A DNA stretch of 64,000 nucleotides from Bacteroidota bacterium (GTDB lineage: Bacteria > Bacteroidota > Bacteroidia > Cytophagales > Cyclobacteriaceae): contig JAFDYX010000024.1 of assembly GCA_018267215.1 (NCBI GenBank), positions 167,240 to 231,239 on the forward strand. The letters are read 5' to 3'. How positions within the stretch are numbered: position 1 is the stretch's first letter; every line of letters begins with the position of its first letter. A model generated the notes under the pieces. The model made no database searches. It was not told the DNA's origin and saw only the letters and a program-made list of their open reading frames with translations. Positions 1 to 8,263 of the stretch are shown one piece after another. Made by a program: the position numbers and the translations under genes.

Positions 1-289
1 CTATTTCTGTTGCTTTCTCAACGAACCACTCCATGCGGTCGGCATTTTTAGTAGGTGCGATGGCAATGTGGATACTGAATTTTTTTTGTGAAGCAGCTTT
101 CTTTTTTGTGATTTCAAACTCACACTGTTTATCAACCTTTGTGATAGTAGCCGTGTAAAAAAAACCTAATCCATCTGTAAGGTCAATGGCATCGCCTCTT
201 TTCAGGCGCAACACTTTAGCATGGCGTGTTTCTTCTTCGCTGAGGTGATGAACTCCGTGGCAGATTTCAGGCTGATAAAAAAGGTTCAC
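1..289 (-). CDS. rsmE: 16S rRNA (uracil-1498-N3)-methyltransferase RsmE, N-terminal part (runs off window)
   Basis: The minus-strand frame starts with GTG at 289 and stays open to base 1, so only about 96 N-terminal residues are present. They begin NLFYQPEI and contain SEEETRHAKVLRLKRGD (the PUA-like RNA-binding domain) and HIAIAPTKNADRMEWFVEKA, the entry to the SPOUT methyltransferase domain. RsmE methylates N3 of U1498 in 16S rRNA using S-adenosylmethionine. I chose the GTG because it lies three bases after the TGA of the acyl-CoA-binding protein gene and no ATG gives the conserved N-terminus. It is probably co-transcribed with the two genes upstream. The catalytic knot lies outside the window. 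Confidence 0.85.
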   Translation of the reverse strand, partial: MNLFYQPEICHGVHHLSEEETRHAKVLRLKRGDAIDLTDGLGFFYTATITKVDKQCEFEITKKKAASQKKFSIHIAIAPTKNADRMEWFVEKATEI

Positions 290-292
290 CGC

Positions 293-553
293 TCAGGCGA
301 GTTCTTTTTTCAGGCGCTCTACCAAAGCCACGTATTGCTGCATGGCTTCGTCTTGAGATGTTCCTTTTTTTTCTGCCCACGCATCGTGCTTGGCAATGGC
401 TTTAAAATCAAAACCACCCGGCCTTTCGCCACTTACATCGCCTTCGGTGGCTTGTTTGAAGAGCGCATAGAGTTGCAGCAAGTCTTCGTTAGAAGGCCTG
501 GCGGGCAACTCTTTCGATTGAGCAACAGCAGCGTTGAAATTTTCTTGTGTCAT
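293..553 (-). CDS. Acyl-CoA-binding protein (ACBP family)
   Basis: This 86-residue protein is the full length of an ACBP four-helix domain. It shows the family landmarks: LLQLYALFKQATEGDVSGERPG (helix 2 and following loop) and KAIAKHDAWAEKKGTSQDEAMQQYV (helix 3 and the conserved AW..KKG..). ACBPs bind long-chain acyl-CoA esters in the cytosol and buffer or deliver them. The ATG abuts the gltA stop codon directly (TAAATG) and its TGA is three bases before the rsmE GTG. The three genes therefore look like one translationally coupled transcript. ACBP is less common in bacteria than in eukaryotes but recurs in Bacteroidota. The family assignment is secure; its specific role here is unknown. Confidence 0.85.
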   Translation of the reverse strand: MTQENFNAAVAQSKELPARPSNEDLLQLYALFKQATEGDVSGERPGGFDFKAIAKHDAWAEKKGTSQDEAMQQYVALVERLKKELA

Positions 554-1840
554 TTATCTTTTGGCAATGGGCACATAAGGTCGTAAAAGTTGGCCTGTAT
601 AAATTTGGCGAGGGCGGCCGATCGGTTCTTTGTTTTCGCGGAGTTCTTTCCACTGTGCTATCCAGCCGGGCAGGCGGCCCATGGCAAACATAACGGTAAA
701 CATTTCTACCGGTATGCCCAAGGCGCGATAGATGATGCCCGAATAAAAATCTACGTTGGGGTATAATTTTCTTTCGATGAAATAAGAATCGCGCAAAGCT
801 ACTTCTTCCAGCTTTAGTGCGATATCCAGCACCGGATCGTTTACCCCTAATTTTTTCAATACATCATCGGCAGCTTTTTTGATGATTTTGGCACGTGGGT
901 CAAAATTTTTGTACACCCGGTGGCCGAAGCCCATCAGACGGAAGCCGCTGTTTTTGTCTTTTGCTTTGGCAATCCATTTATCGGTATCGCCTCCGTCTTT
1001 GCGGATGTTTTCCAGCATCAAAATTACTTCCTGGTTGGCGCCACCGTGCAGCGGCCCCCACAGGGCATTGATGCCGGCAGAGATGGATGAGTAGATACTG
1101 GCTTTGGATGAACCCACAATGCGCACCGTGGAGGTAGAGCAATTTTGTTCGTGGTCGGCATGGAGGATTAATAATTTATCTAACGCATCGGCTACCACGG
1201 GGTCAACTTCATAATGTTCGGCCGGCAAGGCATACATCATTTTTAAAAAACGCGAACAGTAGTCGAGCGAATTATCAGGATAATTGACAGGATGCCCCAT
1301 GGCATTTTTATACACCCAAGCGGCAAAGGTGGGCATCTTGGCCAGCGAGCGTACGATGCTCAGGTAAACGGCTTCGGCAAAACGGTTGGGGTCGAGCGAC
1401 TCGGGATAGAAAGCAGTTTGCGCACAGAACATGGATGCCAGCACACCCATCGGGTGAGAGGTGGACGGAAACCCATCTAGTATCTTGCGGGTGTCTTCGT
1501 GTACCAAAGTGTGCTTGGTGATGTCTCCGGAAAATTTATTCAGTTGGTCGGTGGTTGGCAGCTCGCCAAAGATGAGCAGGTAAGCTACTTCAAGAAATGT
1601 AGATTTGGCGGCCAGGTCTTCAATGGAATAACCCCGGTAGCGGAGAATGCCCTTGTCGCCATCTAAAAATGTAATGGCGCTTTTGGTGGCGCCTGTATTT
1701 TTATATCCCAGATCCAGCGTAATGACACCGGCTTCTTCCAACAGGGAGCTGATATCTATAGCTATCTCTTTTTCCGTACCCTCCACCACGGGAAGTTTAT
1801 ACGATTTTCCGTCAATGATTAATTCTGCTGTCTTGGCCAT
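554..1840 (-). CDS. gltA: Citrate synthase (hexameric type)
   Basis: The 428-residue protein condenses oxaloacetate with acetyl-CoA, the entry step of the citric acid cycle. The length matches Gram-negative type GltA (about 427 residues). The catalytic triad is visible: His265 in GPLHGGANQ, His307 in GFGHRVYKN and Asp364 in NVDFYSG. The N-terminal small beta domain present in bacterial GltA is retained (LIIDGKSYKLPVVEGTE). The first ATG gives the normal N-terminus. The gene leads a compact minus-strand unit with the acyl-CoA-binding protein and rsmE. Upstream, about 70 bp separate it from the stop of the prohibitin-like remnant. Confidence 0.97.
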   Translation of the reverse strand: MAKTAELIIDGKSYKLPVVEGTEKEIAIDISSLLEEAGVITLDLGYKNTGATKSAITFLDGDKGILRYRGYSIEDLAAKSTFLEVAYLLIFGELPTTDQLNKFSGDITKHTLVHEDTRKILDGFPSTSHPMGVLASMFCAQTAFYPESLDPNRFAEAVYLSIVRSLAKMPTFAAWVYKNAMGHPVNYPDNSLDYCSRFLKMMYALPAEHYEVDPVVADALDKLLILHADHEQNCSTSTVRIVGSSKASIYSSISAGINALWGPLHGGANQEVILMLENIRKDGGDTDKWIAKAKDKNSGFRLMGFGHRVYKNFDPRAKIIKKAADDVLKKLGVNDPVLDIALKLEEVALRDSYFIERKLYPNVDFYSGIIYRALGIPVEMFTVMFAMGRLPGWIAQWKELRENKEPIGRPRQIYTGQLLRPYVPIAKR

Positions 1841-1910
1841 AAAATTTGTAGTTAACTTTCGTTTTAAAGATAGAGGGAAGTGCGGTCAGAAAAAAGTGTA
1901 GTTTGATAAA

Positions 1911-2057
1911 TTAATTATTTTGCGGAATCAGCGGCATGCCATCTTTGCCACTACTTACCACTACCACTTTGCTGTTGGGCGATTGAGCCAATTCTAAAGT
2001 AGTTTCAATACCTCTCATTTTCAGTAGTTTGTAGAGTTGATCAGGATTTGTTACGAG
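1911..2057 (-). pseudogene. Remnant of a prohibitin/SPFH-family gene (C-terminal 48 codons)
   Basis: An open minus-strand frame bounded by in-frame stops at 2058-2060 and 1911-1913 reads NPDQLYKLLKMRGIETTLEL followed by AQSPNSKVVVVSSGKDGMP and LIPQNN. The ending SPNSKVVVVSSGKDGMPLIP resembles the C-terminus of bacterial prohibitin-family proteins, which usually finish with a run like SPNSKVVVIGxGKDGLPLIL. The rest of that gene (over 200 codons) is absent. The open frame begins inside the 3' end of the neighbouring membrane-protein gene, in a different reading frame. I read it as the 3' scar of a deletion. A 35-residue peptide could start at ATG 2018, but there is nothing to suggest function. 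The family call rests on motif similarity recognised by eye. Confidence 0.55.
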
Positions 2058-2812
2058 TTAGTGATTTTTTCTTCTGTACGGGGCAGCCCCAACAACTTGC
2101 CGATGATGAGCATGCCGTATAAGCTGCCAAACACACCTTCTAAGGTGCTGATGTTGCGGATTAGTTTTTCAGGTTCTAAGCCATGATCTACTCCGCCCAA
2201 AATGCAAAAGCTGAAGTTGATGCACTCAGAGTAGTTGGGAAATCCCAGTTCAATCGTTTTGCCAAGCCCGCCTTGCTTGATAATAGTAAGGATGTCGTAC
2301 AAACTGCCGAAAGAAATGCCCACCATTAAAAACACACAGGCAGCGCCCCACAATTTATCGGACGTCAGGTGACTGCCCGTAAAAATATCGCGCATAGCGT
2401 GGACAATTACAATCACCTCAATGGGAAACAGCAACCCGTGAACAAAAAGCAATAACGCCTGCCGGTTAGAAATAAGGATAACCTGATAATAAGGAAACTC
2501 GGCCAACAGACCCAGGCCGACCGAACCTATCAGCAGCGAGTAGATGGTTATTAATAAAAGTTTGCTGCGGGTCAGGTTTCTCAGCAGGTCGCAGAGCAGG
2601 TAAGTGTAAAGAACACCAAAAAAAGAAAAAACTGTGATGATGAATTTAGATAACTCGCTTTTAGAATCTTCTAAGATGGGCTGCGTGAGCGTGAGCCCAA
2701 AAGTAATGATAACAACTTGCAGGATAACGATGTTGCGGTAATCTTTGGCTTTCTCCTGTTCTAACTCGCGCAGCGAAAGCAAGTTCTTTAAACTGAAAGA
2801 AGAAAAAAGCAT
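2051..2812 (-). CDS. Potassium-channel-like membrane protein with degenerate selectivity filter
   Basis: The predicted protein is 253 residues from ATG 2812; an ATG at 2872 would add 20 residues that do not look like a membrane-protein N-terminus. It has about six hydrophobic segments. The last third reads INFSFCILGGVDHGLEPEKL then LEGVFGSLYGMLIIGKLLGL. That matches the pore helix, filter and inner helix of two-TM ion-channel domains, which typically read YFSFxTLTTxGYGDIxP and LEaxxGqxYxaxxxarLvg. The filter TxGYGD is replaced by GGVDHG, so potassium selectivity by the normal mechanism is doubtful. The gene is divergent from the histidine kinase at 2918, with about 105 bp between. Its end overlaps the prohibitin remnant. 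Function is not assigned. Confidence 0.6.
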   Translation of the reverse strand: MLFSSFSLKNLLSLRELEQEKAKDYRNIVILQVVIITFGLTLTQPILEDSKSELSKFIITVFSFFGVLYTYLLCDLLRNLTRSKLLLITIYSLLIGSVGLGLLAEFPYYQVILISNRQALLLFVHGLLFPIEVIVIVHAMRDIFTGSHLTSDKLWGAACVFLMVGISFGSLYDILTIIKQGGLGKTIELGFPNYSECINFSFCILGGVDHGLEPEKLIRNISTLEGVFGSLYGMLIIGKLLGLPRTEEKITNS

Positions 2813-2917
2813 GAGCTTAATTTTTAGTCTGATATGGAAATGCACACAGCCATAGTGCCACATTTTTAACAAATATCATTTTTTTCTTTTTACAAAGAAG
2901 GTTATTTTAGAAGCACG

Positions 2918-5524
2918 ATGCGATTTCTTTTCTTCTGTAGCCTGCTTGCATTCATTTTTTCCTGTTTCAGGTCGGGGGCGCAGCAATCGCATGCCGATAG
3001 CCTGAAAGAAGCCATTGCCCAAACTGCCGATTCTCCCCAGAAGGTAGAAATACTCTGCGACTTGGCTTACTACCTCGTAGATATTGATGACCAGGGGGCA
3101 GTAGCCTACGCCAATCAGGCAAAAGAACTAGCCACCAAACTGAAATATAATACGGGGATAAAAAGCGCTTTGACAATATTAGGGCTGAGTAAGATAGCCC
3201 TTGGCGAACACCAGGTTGCTATGTCTTTGTTGCAAGAATCTAAACACATGAAAGGCACCCAGCGGGCTGACATGGAGTCTTACAATTTAATGCTGATAGG
3301 AAGCGTGCACCGCGATTGGGCTAACTTCGATTCGGCCGTGTACTATTACCAAAAAGCGATCAAAACCATTGGCGAGCAAGGCGACCCCTATTACCTCGGG
3401 TCGATTTATAGGGCATTGGCTACCGTTAAAGTAAAACTTTGGCAAAACCATGAAGCCATTGAATTGCTGAAAAAGGCCGAAGACTATGCCCGGAAAAAGC
3501 CACGCGACTACAATGTGCTGATGAATATCTGGATGCTGTACGGTGATGTGTACCAGCAACTGATGGATTTTGAAAAATCGAAATTCTATTACGCTAAAAT
3601 GTGCGACCAGGAGACACACTCGCCCGATTACCTGGTGCGCATTAAGTGCCTGTTGGTAGATGCAGATAAACACATGCGAAATGGAGATTATGAAAAAGCA
3701 TTAAACATAGCCTTGCAGGCCATAGATATGTCAGACACGCACCGATATCCGTTACAAAGATTGGAGGTGCTTCAAAAGATTGGCGCGATCTACAATGAGT
3801 TGTCGCAGTTTACACTTGCTTCTCAGTATTTTTTTGATGGTTTGAAAATTGCCGAGAGCCTTGGGCTGAGAGAAGAAACAGCACAACTCTATGGCTATCT
3901 GGCCTGGGTAGCAAAAGACCAGATGAACTTGGAATTAGCCACCGACTATGTTAGAAAATCCATTTCAATTTCTACGGAGATAGGCAACGCGCACGGAGCA
4001 GCCGTAGCCCAAAACACACAAGGGCTTATTCTTTATCTGCAGCACAAGTATGACGAATCTCTTTCAGTTTTTGAAAAATCTATGAAGGTGGCCAAAGAGA
4101 TAGGAAATGCAGGCAACATATCGGCTACTATTTTTAATTCGGCTATGGTTTATGAAGCTATGGGTAACTATGAAAAAGCCTACAAACTTCAACAAGAATC
4201 ATTGAAGATAGATGAAAAATCTAATGACCTGACAGGGCTGAGTATCTCTTATAATGCCATTGCCGCACTATCTGTCAAATTAAAAAAATACAGCGATGCC
4301 GAAATTTATTTACGAAAAGCCCTGTCCATCACTTTGCGCATTGGCAATAAGGCGTTGAGAAAAAATGTTTACCTCAGTTATGCCCGGCTCTACCAGGCAA
4401 CAGGCAATAACCAACGTTCGGTTTATTTTTATAACCGGTATGTAGAATTGAGCGACAGCATTTTTTTGCTGGGCAACGCTACCAAGTTGGCCGAGTTGCA
4501 GGCACTCTATCAGGTAGAGAGGAAAGAATCTGAAATCAAGCTCATCAACCAACAGAAGAAAAACCAGGAACAGGAACTGGAGGCACAACTGACACAGGCA
4601 CGGCAGCAAAGATGGATCATAGCCATATCGTCAGCGGCTATCTTACTTTTATTGACAGCTGTTGTTATAGGATACCGCTACTTGCGAGCCAAAAACAGGT
4701 CGCACAAAGTGCTCGAAAAACTAAACCGCGAGATTACCGAACAGAAAGAAGAGATCATGGCACAGTCTGAAGAACTGATGGAGGCCTCAGAAACGATCGG
4801 CAATATTAACAAGCAACTTGAAAATAAAATTGAGGCACGCACGGCCGAATTAAAACAAGCCTATAAAGAACTGGATACTTTTTTCTATCGTTCGTCACAC
4901 GATTTTCGCAGGCCCATCACCACCTTTTTAGGGCTGGCCGGTGTGGCCAAGATTACCGTGAAGGATGCCACTTCGCTGGAGTTGTTTGAGAAAGTAAGCG
5001 AAACGGCCACCAACCTCGACAAGATGCTGCACAAGCTACAATCCATCAGCGATGTAGGCTCGCAGCAGATGGTGTATAAAGAAGTGTTGATAAAAGCCCT
5101 GGTGGACGATGTGCTGAATGGGTTTAAAAAATTGATTGAAGAAAAAAAGATTGCTGTTACGGTTTCCATCGAAGAAGAAATTCCACTAGTCTCCTATCCA
5201 GCTATGATGATTATCATTATTGAAAACCTGGTGGAGAATGCCATTCTTTTTTGCTCTGCACCCGACCCAATAATGAACATCCGGATTTTGGTGAACAGCG
5301 AGCATGCCGAGATACGGGTGGCAGACAACGGACAGGGAATTATGGAAGCGTATAAGTCGCGCGTGTTTGATATGTATTTCCGTGCCAATGAAAATTCGAA
5401 AGGAAATGGTCTGGGGCTTTACATTACCAAAAAAGCTGTCGAGAAATTAGATGGCCACATCAATGTGGAAAGCGAACATGCCAAAGGATCTGTCTTTACG
5501 GTTACATTGCCCAACAGAAAATAA
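2918..5524 (+). CDS. TPR-repeat sensor histidine kinase
   Basis: This 868-residue protein has a signal peptide (residues 1-21, ending SGAQ). Tetratricopeptide repeats fill about 30-530 (for example ANFDSAVYYYQKAIK, GNYEKAYKLQQESLKI). A transmembrane helix lies at about 565-587, followed by a coiled coil, then HisKA and HATPase_c domains. The H-box is SSHDFRRPI with phospho-acceptor His661. ATP-site motifs are ENLVENAI (N box), VADNGQGI (G1) and GNGLGLYITKKAV (G2). This layout, with periplasmic TPRs and a cytosolic kinase, is common in Bacteroidota. No response regulator gene is adjacent, so its partner is unknown. The last stop is followed at once by a hairpin terminator. Confidence 0.92.
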   Translation: MRFLFFCSLLAFIFSCFRSGAQQSHADSLKEAIAQTADSPQKVEILCDLAYYLVDIDDQGAVAYANQAKELATKLKYNTGIKSALTILGLSKIALGEHQVAMSLLQESKHMKGTQRADMESYNLMLIGSVHRDWANFDSAVYYYQKAIKTIGEQGDPYYLGSIYRALATVKVKLWQNHEAIELLKKAEDYARKKPRDYNVLMNIWMLYGDVYQQLMDFEKSKFYYAKMCDQETHSPDYLVRIKCLLVDADKHMRNGDYEKALNIALQAIDMSDTHRYPLQRLEVLQKIGAIYNELSQFTLASQYFFDGLKIAESLGLREETAQLYGYLAWVAKDQMNLELATDYVRKSISISTEIGNAHGAAVAQNTQGLILYLQHKYDESLSVFEKSMKVAKEIGNAGNISATIFNSAMVYEAMGNYEKAYKLQQESLKIDEKSNDLTGLSISYNAIAALSVKLKKYSDAEIYLRKALSITLRIGNKALRKNVYLSYARLYQATGNNQRSVYFYNRYVELSDSIFLLGNATKLAELQALYQVERKESEIKLINQQKKNQEQELEAQLTQARQQRWIIAISSAAILLLLTAVVIGYRYLRAKNRSHKVLEKLNREITEQKEEIMAQSEELMEASETIGNINKQLENKIEARTAELKQAYKELDTFFYRSSHDFRRPITTFLGLAGVAKITVKDATSLELFEKVSETATNLDKMLHKLQSISDVGSQQMVYKEVLIKALVDDVLNGFKKLIEEKKIAVTVSIEEEIPLVSYPAMMIIIIENLVENAILFCSAPDPIMNIRILVNSEHAEIRVADNGQGIMEAYKSRVFDMYFRANENSKGNGLGLYITKKAVEKLDGHINVESEHAKGSVFTVTLPNRK

Positions 5525-5527
5525 AAA

Positions 5528-5590
5528 AAACCGCCCCGCGGTTTCACTGATATTGCAAAAAGCAAACCGGTAAAATGCGCTGGGCGGTTT
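5528..5590. terminator. Hairpin terminator between convergent genes
   Basis: AAACCGC (5528-5534) and GCGGTTT (5538-5544) form a 7-bp stem with a CCC loop. A second arm, GGGCGGTTT (5582-5590), can pair instead with AAACCGCCC (5528-5536), so two alternative hairpins share the left arm. The element sits between the histidine kinase stop (5524) and the end of the DUF3347 gene (5610) and could end transcripts from both sides. Confidence 0.6.
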
Positions 5591-5609
5591 CAGTAGTAAT
5601 CTTCTGTAG

Positions 5610-6119
5610 TTATTGAATCGTTTCTTTCACACTGCCGCACTTCATCATCCGGCTGCCGAAATATGGATTTTTGATTTCCCGTTCACTCGAAAGCCAATAA
5701 GCTCCTGTGTTGTTGAAAGCCATCGGGCAGTATTCCCAATAGATTGATCCGGCAGATAATTTTCCGCCACTAACCAAAGTTTTCATTTCTCCGGTAAGGG
5801 TGCTGAATACTTTGCGTTGATCTTCTACGCCAGATACTCCGGCTATTTTAGAGGCCAGTTCAACAACTGAGGCCGGTGCTTTGGCATCGGCCAGCGCATC
5901 TTTCAGTTTGTTGGCTCCTGCTCTGGCTTCCATAGGGTCTGAGGCCACCAGCGCGTTTTTTAGGTGCAGATAATGCTCGTAGGCTGTTCCTAATTTTTTG
6001 TCTTTAAACGTAATACCGTTTTGCGTGTTTTTGTTGGCAGAATGACCGGCATGGTCGTGTTGCGCATAGGCGGCACAGCCGACAAAAACCAGCGACATCA
6101 TTAATAGTTTGTTTTTCAT
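5610..6119 (-). CDS. Exported DUF3347 protein, last gene of metal-efflux cluster
   Basis: From ATG 6119 the product is 169 residues with a signal peptide (MKNKLLMMSLVFVGCAAYAQ) and a short His-rich start to the mature protein (HDHAGHS). The rest is a DUF3347 domain with the signature YCPMAFNNTGAYWLSSEREI, then NPYFGSRMMKCG. A homologous domain is fused to the C-terminus of the adaptor encoded at 6560-8260. The conserved Cys, Met and His residues and the operon position suggest a periplasmic copper-binding accessory role, which is an inference. A frame extension to 6173 exists, but it would place the signal peptide internally. Confidence 0.8.
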   Translation of the reverse strand: MKNKLLMMSLVFVGCAAYAQHDHAGHSANKNTQNGITFKDKKLGTAYEHYLHLKNALVASDPMEARAGANKLKDALADAKAPASVVELASKIAGVSGVEDQRKVFSTLTGEMKTLVSGGKLSAGSIYWEYCPMAFNNTGAYWLSSEREIKNPYFGSRMMKCGSVKETIQ

Positions 6120-6185
6120 GGTTATCATAGGTTTAAAAATTTCTGAAAGCATTAAATGATTCTGTTGCTGCAAATAAATAAACTT

Positions 6186-6533
6186 TCACCCCAAAAAGCA
6201 GTGATGTTTGTCTTCTTCAATCAGTTTTGTAAATTCTTTAACATTTTTTACCGTTGGTTTTGGCTCATAGCTACACCACGACAAATTACTTCTCATCCAA
6301 AAGACTTTCCAATTATTTTTTGTTTTTACAAAAGTTGTTTTGGCAAACGGAAGTTCTAAAATGACCTGCGGGTCATTCCATTGTGGCCTGATTTCAAAAA
6401 CAATGATAGACTGGCCTTCTATTTTATAACCTAAATCTAACTTGGGCCGGATAGACTCGGGCGGTCTGTTTCGCATCAGGTAATTTTCCATTGCTTCAAT
6501 CACATCTAATGTCTGCAAGTTATCAATAGCCAT
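6186..6533 (-). CDS. DUF3024 family protein
   Basis: Starting at ATG 6533 gives 115 residues. The upstream extension to 6590 overlaps the adaptor gene and was not used. The sequence contains RPPESIRPKLDLGYKIEGQS and FEIRPQWNDP, followed by FAKTTFVKTKNNWKVFW, which I recognise as the small DUF3024 family of unknown function. There is no signal peptide, so it is probably cytosolic. It lies 26 bp after the HMBD-adaptor gene and before the DUF3347 gene, all on the minus strand, so it is probably co-transcribed with the efflux genes. It may simply be a passenger in that operon. Confidence 0.7.
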   Translation of the reverse strand: MAIDNLQTLDVIEAMENYLMRNRPPESIRPKLDLGYKIEGQSIIVFEIRPQWNDPQVILELPFAKTTFVKTKNNWKVFWMRSNLSWCSYEPKPTVKNVKEFTKLIEEDKHHCFLG

Positions 6534-6559
6534 TACTGCTTGGTTTAAACTTCCGCAAG

Positions 6560-8260
6560 TTACTTTAATATTTCTATGGTTTCTCCGCACCGCAACATGG
6601 TATCGCCAAAATATGGATTGCTGATTTCTTTTTCTAAGCTAATCCAAAAAGCGCCCCGGTTATCAAATGCCATGGGGCAGAATTGGTAGTAGGCGTGCAG
6701 CCCGGTGATGTTCAAAGTTTTGATGGCCGAATAAAACCCGGTGGTAAACTTGGCAAAAGAAGTACGTTGCGTTTCAATATCAGATGATGTGGCCAGCTGC
6801 GCTGCCGCATTTTGTAAGGCACGTAAACTAATTGACCGATCATGCCACAAACTTGTATCTATCCGTTGGAGGGAGGTAGTCAGCGCGTTGGCAAAGCCGG
6901 AAGTTTTTTTAACATCCGATGACACCAGCGCGTTCTTGATTTTTAAATAAGACACCAGCACATCCTTCAGTTGCTGAACCAAAGCCTGATTGGGTTTTGC
7001 ACCGGCTTGAACATGCTGATCTTCTTTGATAGTTGACGGCTGTGTATCCGATTTGTTGTGTTGATGCCCTGCCATCGGGTTTACGCCTTTCTTCAACACT
7101 ACTTCGCTGTAAAGCAAATAAGCTCCGGTTACAACAACAGAATCGCCTTCGATAAGCCCGCCTGTAATTTCTATGCGGTTGAAGTCTGCCTGCCCCGTTG
7201 CTACCATCTGCGCTTTAAATTTTCCAGATCCGATTTTTTTGAAAACCAAATTCCCACTCTCTTCACGGATGACAGCATCGGCCGGAAGTGTGAGCGCTTT
7301 CTTTTTGGAATGTTCAAAAATTACTTCGGCCTGCATGCCGGGGGTTAGAAGGTGTTGGGGATTTACCAGAGAGGCGCGCATAATAAATACTTGACTGCCT
7401 TGTCTGTATTCAGGTGCAAGAAAAATGACGGTGCTCGGCAATGGTTTATTTTCGAACCCACTGATGCGGATGGTTACCGCATCGCCTACCTTCAACAGAG
7501 TTGCTTCGTGCGGATATAGTTCTGCTTCCACCCACAGGTTGTCGAGGTTCTCTAACCGGTAAATAGGTGAACCTTCTGCCACATATTGTCCTTCGGCTAC
7601 ATTAATAGCTGTGACGATTCCCGCAGCAGGAGCTGTGTATTGAATTCTTGGGTTGGCAACTTTCTTTTTTGCCAGGTCGCTGATTTGTGCTTCGGTCATT
7701 CCATATAGCCACAATTTCTTTTTGGCTGCCGCCAGATAAACTTGCGAGGGGCTGTCGCCTATTGTGTTTACCTGGTCAACAGCCAAAAGATATTCCTGCT
7801 CGTAGGTGAGGAGTTGCTCGCTGTAAATTTCATAAATCAAATCTCCTTTGTTGAGGCGCACGCCTGTTTCTTTAAAATAAAGTTTATCTAATCTTCCGGG
7901 CACACGGGCGCTCACCATTTCTGTTTTTGTTTCATCTGTTTTTATTTTTCCGTTCAGGTACAGGCTGTTGCCGATAGATTGAATGGCCACGGGCTGCACT
8001 GAAATATTGGCCAGTTCTATTTGCCGGTTGTTTAGTGTTACCTCTCCGGCATCGTCACCGGCTCTGGCTTCCACCAAATCCATACCGCAGATAGGACATG
8101 TTCCCGGTTTGTCTTGCACCACTTGTGGGTGCATGGGGCAGGTGTAGTGCTTGATGCTTTCCGTTTGCGAAGTATCGCTTTTTTTCTTTTGGCAGGATAA
8201 TAACATAGTCCCCAAAAGAAGCATCATGATTGTATAACGGTTGCGTTGAAGCTTCATCAT
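6560..8260 (-). CDS. RND efflux periplasmic adaptor (CusB type) with HMBD and C-terminal DUF3347
   Basis: The product is 566 residues and a lipoprotein (lipobox LLSC at about 20-23). A heavy-metal-binding motif follows directly: HYTCPMHPQV, then GTCPICGMDL (about 38-63). Next come the membrane-fusion-protein domains: barrel-sandwich hybrid, hairpin and beta-barrel, for example VSARVPGRLDKLYFKETG and PAAGIVTAINVAEGQYV. From about 425 to the end it carries a DUF3347 domain ending YYQFCPMAFDNRGAFW and NPYFGDTMLRCG. CusB-like adaptors bridge the inner-membrane pump and the TolC channel and can hand Cu(I) or Ag(I) to the pump. It is the second adaptor gene of the cluster, starting three bases after the first ends. 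Confidence 0.9.
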   Translation of the reverse strand: MMKLQRNRYTIMMLLLGTMLLSCQKKKSDTSQTESIKHYTCPMHPQVVQDKPGTCPICGMDLVEARAGDDAGEVTLNNRQIELANISVQPVAIQSIGNSLYLNGKIKTDETKTEMVSARVPGRLDKLYFKETGVRLNKGDLIYEIYSEQLLTYEQEYLLAVDQVNTIGDSPSQVYLAAAKKKLWLYGMTEAQISDLAKKKVANPRIQYTAPAAGIVTAINVAEGQYVAEGSPIYRLENLDNLWVEAELYPHEATLLKVGDAVTIRISGFENKPLPSTVIFLAPEYRQGSQVFIMRASLVNPQHLLTPGMQAEVIFEHSKKKALTLPADAVIREESGNLVFKKIGSGKFKAQMVATGQADFNRIEITGGLIEGDSVVVTGAYLLYSEVVLKKGVNPMAGHQHNKSDTQPSTIKEDQHVQAGAKPNQALVQQLKDVLVSYLKIKNALVSSDVKKTSGFANALTTSLQRIDTSLWHDRSISLRALQNAAAQLATSSDIETQRTSFAKFTTGFYSAIKTLNITGLHAYYQFCPMAFDNRGAFWISLEKEISNPYFGDTMLRCGETIEILK

Positions 8261-8263
8261 AAC

